A DNA stretch of 64,000 nucleotides from Fibrobacter sp. UBA4297 (GTDB taxonomy: Bacteria; Fibrobacterota; Fibrobacteria; Fibrobacterales; Fibrobacteraceae): positions 97,656 through 161,655 of the forward strand of contig NZ_DGUZ01000013.1 in NCBI RefSeq assembly GCF_002394865.1. Direction: 5' to 3'. Positions 45,207 to 52,440 of the stretch are shown one piece after another. The position numbers and the translations under genes are program-made. How positions within the stretch are numbered: the first letter of the stretch is position 1; each line of letters opens with the position of its first letter. Below the pieces are notes generated by a model that worked only from the letters and a program-made list of their open reading frames with translations, had not been told where the DNA came from and made no database searches.

Positions 45207-46226
45207 ATGATAAAGAAAATTAGTTCTGTTGTTTGCTTATTACTTGTTTTGGATGTTTATGCTTGTAAATACATGCCTAGTCCTTGTGAAAATAAACTCA
45301 TAAAGGTGGAAACTTGCCCTGGTATCCGTGATGATATGGCTTGTGCACGGCTTGATCCGAAATTTAAGGATTTTGAAAATTTTTTTGATGTTGAAAAAGT
45401 AAGATCAGATAGACGGTTAGATAGTCGTTGTGAAGATATCGGGAAAAGTTTTACTTTTTATGTAACGCCTAAAGTTAAAATACCGTTTGAAAATATAATT
45501 TTTAAATTCAATATGGCGTTTGCAGATAGTTCGTTTAAAAAATCTCTATTAGATGTTGTAGAGTCTTTTAAGACAATGACTGCTGCTATCCATAAAAATC
45601 CATCTTTCGAAAAATGGTTGGAAAAAAATGCTAGGGAACGTGCGGAGGGGAAAAAAACTCGTCAATTATTAATTGCTAATAAATTTTTAGTGATGAGCGA
45701 TCAAGAAGAACTTATTTATGAAAATATTGCAGTGATAAAGAATCAAAAAGATATACATGTAGGGGGTAAATCTTGGTACGATTCTGACGAACCTATAGAA
45801 AATGCTTGGAATAAAATCGTAAAATCTGGTAAATATATTGGTACATTAGCTTTTTGTGAAGCTCCAGATTTTTGTTCTAGAGTTGAATACTGTGGATCAC
45901 CTTATTTTTTGTTGGGTGATAATGGGGATGTTTTTGTTCCTGAAATAAGGATGTCGTTATGGAATTCTAAAAAAGAAAATATATTAGATGTTTCTCAGAA
46001 TGAAATAGACGCTATTCCTGATACTAGATTGAAACAATGCAAGGTTCAAAAATCTTCTAAAGGAATTTTATCATATGTTGAAGATTTTTTGTGCAATCAT
46101 TCTCTAGTCTCAGAAAAACGTTGCGCAGAATGGCGTTCAAAATATTATAAGACTGAATATTGCGACTACCTCATTATCCGCAACGATGGTACAATCGAAT
46201 ACGGCCCAGAATCGAGGGATATGTAA
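45207..46226 (+). CDS. Exported Cys-rich protein B2 of the duplicated pair
   Basis: 339 residues from the ATG at 45207; the leader sequence before it (TTGACGAGGGTGTTTTTG) is identical to that of B1. The first 100 residues are almost identical to B1 (CENKLIKVETCPG, GIRDDMACARLDPKFKDFEN). The middle differs and includes an insertion of about 25 residues (about 152-177). The end reads DYLIIRNDGTIEYGPESRD, where K-S-G has become E-S-R, so the tail is slightly eroded in this last copy. A strong terminator follows at 46237. Confidence 0.68.
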   Translation: MIKKISSVVCLLLVLDVYACKYMPSPCENKLIKVETCPGIRDDMACARLDPKFKDFENFFDVEKVRSDRRLDSRCEDIGKSFTFYVTPKVKIPFENIIFKFNMAFADSSFKKSLLDVVESFKTMTAAIHKNPSFEKWLEKNARERAEGKKTRQLLIANKFLVMSDQEELIYENIAVIKNQKDIHVGGKSWYDSDEPIENAWNKIVKSGKYIGTLAFCEAPDFCSRVEYCGSPYFLLGDNGDVFVPEIRMSLWNSKKENILDVSQNEIDAIPDTRLKQCKVQKSSKGILSYVEDFLCNHSLVSEKRCAEWRSKYYKTEYCDYLIIRNDGTIEYGPESRDM

Positions 46227-46236
46227 TTTAGAAAGA

Positions 46237-46275
46237 CCGCTTCCGGAATAAGTCCGAAGAAGCGGCTTTTGCTTT
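46237..46275 (+). terminator. Rho-independent terminator of the A-B block
   Basis: CCGCTTC (46237-46243) and GAAGCGG (46259-46265) form the stem, followed by CTTTTGCTTTTT. It lies 10 bases after the B2 stop codon and marks the end of the four-gene unit. Confidence 0.75.
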
Positions 46276-47440
46276 TTACTTTGGGGCGAGACGTTTCTGC
46301 CGGAGAGCTTCTAGCTTGGTTTGCATTTCCGCGATTTTTTCTTCGGATACGCCTAGTTCTTGCAAAACGGCTTTGGTGTCGGCTTGATTTTCAAGATGCT
46401 CTTGTTCGCGACCCTCTTCGCGGCCTTCTTTACGGCCTTCTGCACGACCTTCTGCACGACCTTCAACAAGGCCTTCATCATGACCTTTCGCGAAGCCTTC
46501 GGCTTTAGCTTTTTCGCTGGCGTTGATGACAAGTCCGATTGCCCAGCTTTCGTAATCTTCCTTCGTCGTCATGTTAGCCTCCTGTGCCGCTAAAAGTTCA
46601 TCAGATGCGTTCGATTGCGTCCTGTATTATTTCATTGCCAAAGCTTGGAAGTTTCTTTCCGTCTTTTGCGTGATTCAGCAGATAGAGCCATTTGTCAATA
46701 GAACTGTCGATTTCTTCGATTGACTTTTTAAAGTTGGGAACGCTAAGAAAAATATACTAAGCCGAGAGTCGCAGCGGCAAGACCTCTTGCCGATATGACC
46801 GAGGCGACATATATTGCACTTTAGTGCCAATATACTTATTTTTCTCCGAAATAGGAACGGCTGCTTTGTTCTGCTCCGCCATCGTTTTCAGGGCGTGAGT
46901 ACTGTAAATTCCCCATTCATCGCGAACTTCACCATTCGCATGAGGCAGGTCAAAATTACAGATCCATACTGAAATGCATTCGGGGAGTTCGTACCGGCGG
47001 TATTTCTTGTCCTTTTCAGAAAGAGCCTTGAACTCTTTTGAAAGTTCCATATCCTTGCGTCCTTTGATGATATGGAATGCCTTGTAGAGAATTGTCCTGT
47101 CGATAAAGAAATTATTTTCAAGACGTTGCATCTCGATGTTAAAAAAGCGATTGTTACCTGTCGTTGCGAAAATGTCAAAGACAACCTTCTTTTCGTGCGG
47201 TACGCGGAAAACTAGCGCCTTGTCAAAATTAAAACGGAGCGTCTTGATTTTGCCTTCGCCTTCCAAGCCCAAAACTCCAACGAGGAAATCTTTCAGCGCC
47301 TCCTCGCTATCGAACAAAGCCTTGAATGCTGGATCATAAGTTGGGTCGAGGTACATCTGTCCCTCGAACTTCTTGCGAATGCTTTCGATATCATTTGTTT
47401 CTGTTTCCGATTCAAAAAGAATTTCTTCGTCTATAGCCAT
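46276..47440 (-). pseudogene. Rpn / PD-(D/E)XK nuclease family transposase, disrupted
   Basis: The N-terminal part (from the ATG at 47440, MAIDEEILFES) has the family features: MYLDPTYDPAFKALFDSEEA, the catalytic region VVFDIFATTGNNRFFNIEMQ, and FHIIKGRKDME. The reading frame is cut at 46757 by a 78-bp insertion after SEKNKYI. Without the insertion it continues FLSVPNFKKSIEEIDSS, then DKWLYLLNHAKDGKKLPSFG to IERI, where a one-base frameshift occurs. It resumes as DELLAAQEANMTTKEDYESW and ends in the Glu/Gly-rich repeat (EGRAEGRKEGREEG) typical of Rpn proteins. With two lesions it is a pseudogene. Intact relatives are recombination-promoting nucleases. Confidence 0.8.
46751..46836. mobile_element. 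78-bp palindromic insertion flanked by 8-bp direct repeats
   Basis: AATATACT occurs at 46751-46758 and again at 46829-46836, exactly 78 bases apart, bracketing DNA that breaks an otherwise continuous nuclease frame. The insert holds two hairpins: CGGCAAGA-CC-TCTTGCCG and GCACT-TT-AGTGC. Removing one repeat plus the insert restores KNKYIFLSVPNF. It has no coding capacity, so it looks like a miniature, non-autonomous element with target-site duplication. Confidence 0.65.
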
Positions 47441-47547
47441 TGCTTTATCTCCAAATTTGTTTCGAATGGAGAAATGCTCCCCATCCATTATATTAACACG
47501 CTTTTTTGGAGGTTTTGTCCTGAAAAATTTGTGAAAAAAATTTGCTA

Positions 47548-47577
47548 CGATACGGCCCGAAATCGGAGGATTTATAA
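47548..47577 (+). pseudogene. 3'-end relic of the A-B exported protein family
   Basis: The segment encodes R-Y-G-P-K-S-E-D-L-stop. Its 17 bases ATACGGCCCGAAATCGG are identical to the end of A1, with GGAT following one mismatch later. No upstream part of the gene remains. It indicates a further copy once ended here and was lost by deletion or replaced by the Rpn gene region. Confidence 0.6.
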
Positions 47578-47581
47578 AAAA

Positions 47582-47611
47582 GGAGATGCCCGCTCGGTGG
47601 CGGGCATGACA
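47582..47611. repeat. GTCAT-palindrome repeat copy
   Basis: GGAGATGCCCGC...GCGGGCATGACA, nearly identical to the copy at 13533-13562. It begins 5 bases after the relic stop codon. Confidence 0.75.
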
Positions 47612-47657
47612 AGTGTAAAGTGGCCGGGATGACAAGTGTAGAGTGGCTGGCATGACA
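47612..47657. repeat. Two 23-bp tandem units derived from the palindrome half
   Basis: Two adjacent units, each starting AGTGTA(A/G)AGTGGC and ending ATGACA, with three mismatches between them. Their ends match one arm of the neighbouring palindrome, suggesting local slippage of the repeat. Confidence 0.6.
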
Positions 47658-47701
47658 ATTTGTCTTGACGCGCTTTGTTGCAGGCGAGACTGCGGAACTT
47701 T

Positions 47702-48451
47702 CTACAGTTTCATCACGCGCTTCATCTCGAGATTTTCGTAGCCTTCGGGACAATGTGTCGAGAGGTAAACGGTCGGGTTGTTGGCGATAAATTCGCGGAC
47801 GCGGTCGAGCGTTTCGCGGGCGGCAGCAATGTCTTCAAAAACGATGCTTAATTTGTTTGCCTTGAGGGCTGCATCGCAGTAGGTCACGTCGCCGTGCATC
47901 ATGTAGAAAAGTCCTTCGTTTTCGGCGACAATGATGCTGTTACCTTTGGTGTGTCCCTTGGCTTCGATAAAGTAAATACCATCAGCGATTTTTTCTGCCT
48001 TTGGGAAATTGTGGTAAGGCCCGTCCTTGTAAGTGCAGCGCACGATGTGCGGGCCTTCGAGTTTCATGGCGTCGGCATCTTCGGGCGAGACGAACACCAT
48101 CGCGTTTTTGAAGTACTGGATGGCGGCAGAATGGTCCGGGTGCTTGTGCGTGATGAGAATTTTAGTGACCTGGTCGGGCCTGTAGCCGAGTTCCGCAAAG
48201 GCTTTGGTGTAGTCCTTTAACTTTTCACCCATGTAAAGCGGTGCGCCGAGTTTCTTTTCGGGCGCTTCAAAGTCGTTGACGAACCCTGTATCGACGAGGA
48301 TGACTTCGCTCCCGGTGTCGATAAGAAAGTTTTGCAGGCTGCTGCGGTAGATGATCTGTTCGTCAAACTTGTCCTTGCCTTCTTCACCGCCAAAGGCAAA
48401 CGCCTGGTTCATGAAACCATGGTCAAACATGCGTACGGCTTTAATTTCCAT
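47702..48451 (-). CDS. Metallo-beta-lactamase-fold hydrolase (AHL-lactonase-like)
   Basis: The protein has 249 residues with no signal peptide. The zinc motif HKHPDH lies in ILITHKHPDHSAAIQYF (about residues 102-118), with further ligands in AKGHTKGNS and MMHGDVTYCD. EVILVDTGF precedes it, the usual first beta strand pair. The overall layout resembles N-acyl homoserine lactonase-type MBL proteins, but the family hydrolyses many esters and lactones, so the substrate is open. It is divergent from purF, with a 223-base gap holding both promoters. Confidence 0.82.
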   Translation of the reverse strand: MEIKAVRMFDHGFMNQAFAFGGEEGKDKFDEQIIYRSSLQNFLIDTGSEVILVDTGFVNDFEAPEKKLGAPLYMGEKLKDYTKAFAELGYRPDQVTKILITHKHPDHSAAIQYFKNAMVFVSPEDADAMKLEGPHIVRCTYKDGPYHNFPKAEKIADGIYFIEAKGHTKGNSIIVAENEGLFYMMHGDVTYCDAALKANKLSIVFEDIAAARETLDRVREFIANNPTVYLSTHCPEGYENLEMKRVMKL

Positions 48452-48674
48452 ATGCTTCCCCTTCTGAAAAATGTATGCTTTTATACCAATATATACTCAA
48501 AATTTCTCAAATCAAAATGGGGTGTTACTTCAATTTGGGGTGTAAGCAAAAAATATGGCCATTTCCGGGGCCGCTCTGCGGTTGAAATAAAAAATTTTCA
48601 GGTTTAGTCTTTGCAGATGGCTCAAGATTTCTATTTTTGTGTGTGGAAAATCCTTTTCTATCCAGGAGTCTTAT

Positions 48675-50150
48675 ATGGGCGGCTTTTGTGGTGTTATTTC
48701 CAAAGAAGATTGCGTTTGCGATCTCTTTTACGGAACCGACTACCATTCTCACCTTGGCACTCACCGCGGCGGTATGGCTGTTTTGAAATCGGATGGAGTT
48801 TTCCATCGCTCGATTCACAACATCCAGAACACTCCGTTCCGCAGTAAGTTTGAACACGATTTATCACACTTTTCCGGCAAGGTTGGCTTAGGCGTCATTT
48901 CTGACACGGACCCGCAGCCGCTCGTCATGACCTCCAAGCTGGGAACGTTCGCGATTGTGACGGTTGGTCTCATTACGAACATCGAAGATATTAAGAACGA
49001 ACTTTTCCGCAACAACTGCATGCAGCTCCAGTTCTCTACAACGAGTGGCATGGTCGGTCCGACCGAAGTTGTTTCAGCGCTTATCGCGACACAGGATTCA
49101 ATTATTGACGGTCTCAAGTACGTTCAGGACAAAGTTAAGGGAAGTTGCTCCGTGCTGATTATGGATAGCGCGGGGCGTTTTTATGCGTGCCGCGACAAGT
49201 GGGGCCGTACATCTGTCATCCTCGGCAAGAAGGAGGGCGCGATGATTGCCTTGCAAGAAAGCTGTGCACTCCCGAACCTCGGTTACGAATACGTCCGTGA
49301 TCTTGGCCCTGGTGAAGTGGTCGAGCTCACGCCGGATGGCGAAACGGTGCTTGTTCCGCCGCGCAAGAAGATGGCGATTTGTTCGTTCCTCTGGGTGTAT
49401 TACGGTTACCCGGCATCGAGCTACGAAGGACGTAATGTGGAAATGACTCGCTATCGTTGCGGTTCTGCTCTTGCGAAGCGCACCCCGACCGAAGCCGATG
49501 CCGCTTGCGGTATTCCGGATTCCGGCACGTCTCACGCTTTGGGCTACGCTCACGAAGCAGGCATCAAGTTTGCCCGCCCGTTCGTGAAGTACACGCCGAC
49601 TTGGGCACGTTCCTTTATGCCGCAGGACCAGCGCCAGCGTGAACACGTCGCCTCGATGAAGCTCATCCCGATTCCGGGACTTATCAAGGACCGTCGCCTC
49701 GTTTTCTGCGATGACTCCATTGTTCGCGGAACGCAGCTCGGTAAGCAAGCCCAGAAACTTTATTCGATGGGTTGCAAGGAAACACACATGCGTATCGCTT
49801 GCCCGCCGCTCGTTTATCCGTGCAAGTTCATCAACTTCTCTCGCTCCAAGAATGAATACGATCTCATCACGCGCCGTTACATTCGCGACCAGGAAGGTGA
49901 AAACGCCGATCTCGACAAGTACACCGATCCGAATGGCCAGCCGTACAAGGACATGGTCGAATACATCCGCAAGAAGCTGAACCTCACGTCGCTTGCGTTC
50001 CAGCGCATTGACGACTTGATCCAGGCTATCGGCCTCCCGGAAGAAGACCTTTGCACTTACTGCTGGACTGGCAAGGACTACGCCGAAACGGGTGACTGCT
50101 ATCATTGCCCGTGCCATTGCCACGACAAGGAAAAGGAAGAAGATAAGTAG
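48675..50150 (+). CDS. purF: Amidophosphoribosyltransferase, Fe-S type with extra Cys/His tail
   Basis: 491 residues from the ATG at 48675, chosen because AGGAG lies 8 bases before it and the start MGGFCGVISKED puts the glutaminase nucleophile at Cys5 after a four-residue propeptide. It makes 5-phosphoribosylamine, the first step of purine synthesis. The PRPP site is LVFCDDSIVRGTQ, preceded by PDSGTSHALGYAHEAG. Four cysteines match the 4Fe-4S ligands of the Bacillus-type enzyme: AICSFLW, PPLVYPCKF, and the pair in LCTYCWTG. An unusual tail GDCYHCPCHCHDK follows, which could bind another metal. A terminator follows at 50227. Confidence 0.9.
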   Translation: MGGFCGVISKEDCVCDLFYGTDYHSHLGTHRGGMAVLKSDGVFHRSIHNIQNTPFRSKFEHDLSHFSGKVGLGVISDTDPQPLVMTSKLGTFAIVTVGLITNIEDIKNELFRNNCMQLQFSTTSGMVGPTEVVSALIATQDSIIDGLKYVQDKVKGSCSVLIMDSAGRFYACRDKWGRTSVILGKKEGAMIALQESCALPNLGYEYVRDLGPGEVVELTPDGETVLVPPRKKMAICSFLWVYYGYPASSYEGRNVEMTRYRCGSALAKRTPTEADAACGIPDSGTSHALGYAHEAGIKFARPFVKYTPTWARSFMPQDQRQREHVASMKLIPIPGLIKDRRLVFCDDSIVRGTQLGKQAQKLYSMGCKETHMRIACPPLVYPCKFINFSRSKNEYDLITRRYIRDQEGENADLDKYTDPNGQPYKDMVEYIRKKLNLTSLAFQRIDDLIQAIGLPEEDLCTYCWTGKDYAETGDCYHCPCHCHDKEKEEDK

Positions 50151-50151
50151 T

Positions 50152-50204
50152 GTCATTCCCGCCAGAGCCTGTGCTGAGCGCAGTCGAAGTAAGCGGGAAT
50201 CTCC
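50152..50204. repeat. GTCAT-palindrome repeat copy with enlarged loop
   Basis: GTCATTCCCGC...GCGGGAATCTCC begins one base after the purF stop codon. The loop is enlarged and holds a second short palindrome (CTGTGCTGAGCGCAG). Confidence 0.65.
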
Positions 50205-50226
50205 TATTCGAGTCTTTTGAAATTGA

Positions 50227-50257
50227 AAATCCGACCTCATGCGAGGCCGGATTTTTT
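50227..50257 (+). terminator. Rho-independent terminator of purF
   Basis: AATCCG(A)CCTC and GAGG(C)CGGATT pair around ATGC and are followed by TTTTTTA. Because A residues flank the other side it may also work for the convergent gene at 50284. Confidence 0.8.
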
Positions 50258-50283
50258 ATATCAGGAGATGTTTATGGGACTTT

Positions 50284-51882
50284 TTAGTGGCGCTTCTTAT
50301 TGTTGTTGGGAACCGCCGTGAAGGTTCCTCTGCAAGTGCCGCCGTTATACGGACCAATGGCCTGGATGTTGAAATTGTATGAGCCCTGAGCGGCCTGCAT
50401 CTTGAATTTGAGGGATGCTAGCATTCTAGAAGCCTGTTCGCCAGAGACCTTGACGGAGCCTTTGTACCAAGAGGGCTGTTTGAAGTCGGCCCATTTGATG
50501 AATTTTGTCGTGCCTACAGTGCTCTTCGGGAGGGATACTGCCGGAAACGCGTAACCGATGGCGGCGTCCATTTCTTCGCCGAGGCTCATTTCGAGGGTCG
50601 GGGAAACTTCAGAATTGTACGTAATGCATACGCCTCCCATGCCAGCTGCGTCAACCTGTTCGAGTTCGCCATTTGTTGATTCACCGGCCAAAGCGAAACC
50701 TACACCAACGTATGGATTGTAAGTGATTGTTCCCTTGGAGAGGACAGCTGTTCCGCAAAGACCGCCGCAAGCGTCGATAATCGGATCCATGGCGTTGTCG
50801 CTGTAATCGTTTCCGGGGGGTACAGGCCAAACGATTACAGATGCGCCGCCGTCGACATCATCGCCGTAGCTGAACCAGTAGCCTGACGTTTCAGAGCCGT
50901 TGTCATAACCGGTTTGGATTTGGTAGATGTTGTTGTTGCCAAGCCAGGTTTCGAAATTGTTTGTAGTCGGTGCCAGAGGGTCATTCGGATCTGGAATGAT
51001 TGGATCTGGCGGGTCAACCGGATTCGGTTCCGTTGTTGTAGGCAGGTAAATGGGGTATTTTGCGGCCTCGCAACCATCGTATGGACCGATTGCTGCAATG
51101 TTGAAACGGCCAAGGGTGCCATTGGCTCCTTGAAACTTGAATCTGAGCGATGCCAACTGCTTGGCCGCAGCTTCGCCTGACATCATGGTTGCTCCTTTGT
51201 ACCAGCTAGGTTGCTTGAAATCAGACCAGGCGACAAACTTTGTTGTGCCTGTGTAGCTCTTGGGGAGAATAACGAATGGAACGGCGTAACCGATATTTGC
51301 TTCTGCTTCATCGCTCAGGCCCATTTCGAGCGAAACTGCCATTTCGGATGCGTATGAGACGCAAACGCCTCCCATGCTAGATGCATCTGCAATGCCTGGG
51401 GTTGCATCGAATGCTTCTCTATCGCCGACCAAGTGGAAGCCGATGCCGACATACGGATTGTAAACCAAAGTGCCTTTGTTAAGACTGTATGTTCCGCAAA
51501 TACCGTTGCAAAGTTCGATGATTGGATCCATTGCGTCATCGCTATATTCGTTGCCTTTGTCTGTTGGCCAAAGAATTCTAGAACGTCCACCATCGAGATC
51601 GTCGGCGTATTCAAACCAGTAACCATATGTTTCAGTCTCGTTGCCGAAACCGGTCTGAATTTGCGGATAACCTTCATAGCCGTACCAGGTTTCGAATGGA
51701 CTGTTCGGATGGTGTGTTGAAGATGAAACTCCAAAATGGCTTGAAGAACTCTTTGGATTGTCAATTGGCGGATTCTCGTGATCTGGCGGGATGAGTTCGT
51801 CGAGGTAACCGCAGCCGACAAAAAGCAAAGATGCTAACGCTGCCGTTAATATTGGTTTTTTATGGAACTTGTTGTATTTCAT
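50284..51882 (-). CDS. Lipoprotein with two tandem putative carbohydrate-binding-like domains
   Basis: 532 residues from the ATG at 51882, chosen for the ideal AAGGAGGA ahead of it and the lipoprotein signal KKPILTAALASLLFVGC. A Pro/Ser-rich linker (about residues 20-60) leads to two copies of a roughly 210-residue domain. Both begin FETW, then IQTGF/Y, GYWF.Y.DD.DGG, DAMDPII, CG.CGT, YNPYVG.GF, MGG.C..Y.SE, G.TKF, FKQPSWYKG, ASL.FK.Q and end AIGPY(D/N)G. The aromatic-rich beta pattern is like surface carbohydrate-binding modules (CBM11-type), which is inference. The C-terminus is basic (NNNKKRH), as seen on other Fibrobacter surface proteins. Confidence 0.75.
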   Translation of the reverse strand: MKYNKFHKKPILTAALASLLFVGCGYLDELIPPDHENPPIDNPKSSSSHFGVSSSTHHPNSPFETWYGYEGYPQIQTGFGNETETYGYWFEYADDLDGGRSRILWPTDKGNEYSDDAMDPIIELCNGICGTYSLNKGTLVYNPYVGIGFHLVGDREAFDATPGIADASSMGGVCVSYASEMAVSLEMGLSDEAEANIGYAVPFVILPKSYTGTTKFVAWSDFKQPSWYKGATMMSGEAAAKQLASLRFKFQGANGTLGRFNIAAIGPYDGCEAAKYPIYLPTTTEPNPVDPPDPIIPDPNDPLAPTTNNFETWLGNNNIYQIQTGYDNGSETSGYWFSYGDDVDGGASVIVWPVPPGNDYSDNAMDPIIDACGGLCGTAVLSKGTITYNPYVGVGFALAGESTNGELEQVDAAGMGGVCITYNSEVSPTLEMSLGEEMDAAIGYAFPAVSLPKSTVGTTKFIKWADFKQPSWYKGSVKVSGEQASRMLASLKFKMQAAQGSYNFNIQAIGPYNGGTCRGTFTAVPNNNKKRH

Positions 51883-52178
51883 GATCTTCCTCCTTGATTG
51901 TTCTAGGATGCTTACAAACATAAATAAAATAATTTGAAAAAGATAACCCGTTTTTTGAATAAATGCTTGTGTATTTACTTTATTTGGTGTAATATGTTGT
52001 TTGATGATACAAAGTAAATTTTATTCGTTATACGTTGGAAATGTTGAAAAATAATAGTTTTTGCTTTATATAATACGGAATGTAAGACTTCTTTTGCTTT
52101 TTATGATACGCTTTTGAGACTGTTTCTTGTGAATGTAATTTTTTGTTTTCGTGAATGTGGTGCTGAAAAACGCAAAAA

Positions 52179-52194
52179 CGCTCCGTGAGGAGCG
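52179..52194 (-). terminator. Second hairpin with minus-strand T-run
   Basis: CGCTCC and GGAGCG pair around the 4-nt loop and, read on the minus strand, are followed by TTTTTGCG. It lies about 135 bases beyond the valS terminator, so either it backs up that terminator or it ends a separate short transcript. Confidence 0.55.
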
Positions 52195-52327
52195 CCATGT
52201 TTTCAAAACGAAATGATTCGTTTACGGATTGCAATTGGATTAAACGGAAAAATAGTATTGAAATTACCTTGTCTGTGTCATGCAGGAGTACCCATATGCA
52301 ATACGGATTATGTTGAAAAAATGAAAA

Positions 52328-52353
52328 ACAGGTGCTCCAAATGGAACACCTGT
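52328..52353 (-). terminator. Rho-independent terminator of valS
   Basis: ACAGGTG and CACCTGT with an inner TCC/GGA pairing form the stem; on the minus strand it is followed by TTTTTCATTTTTT. The valS stop codon is about 90 bases upstream in the direction of transcription. Confidence 0.75.
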
Positions 52354-52440
52354 CTTAAAATTTTGATGTTTTAGGTCCTTCGACGGAGTTTACCCTTTGA
52401 GCGACTTTGTGCTCTTAGTGATAAAGATCCTGCTGAGAAA

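Larger units (their letters stand above)
51883..52440. other. AT-rich intergenic region between the lipoprotein and valS
   Basis: It holds the promoter side of the lipoprotein gene, including TTGGTGTA (51984-51991) and TGATGATACAAA (52002-52013), similar to the motif before the LamG lipoprotein, and another ATGATAC at 52103. Two hairpins with minus-strand T-runs follow at 52179-52194 and 52328-52353; the latter fits valS termination. The stretch between them has no gene that I can support. Confidence 0.55.

Noticed and set aside
41222..46226. A-B genes as toxin-immunity or phage genes
   Set aside because: Both members of each pair carry signal peptides and share homologous cores, no toxin motif or phage gene is nearby, so this idea has no support in the sequence.
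47612..47657. Possible CRISPR-like repeat pair
   Set aside because: Two adjoining 23-bp units without a spacer; they derive from the neighbouring palindrome arm.
50265..50320. Ribosome-site-like AGGAG followed by ATG at 50274 and a 15-codon frame
   Set aside because: It overlaps the end of the minus-strand lipoprotein and stops after 15 codons; it might be the relic of a gene start, but nothing else supports this.
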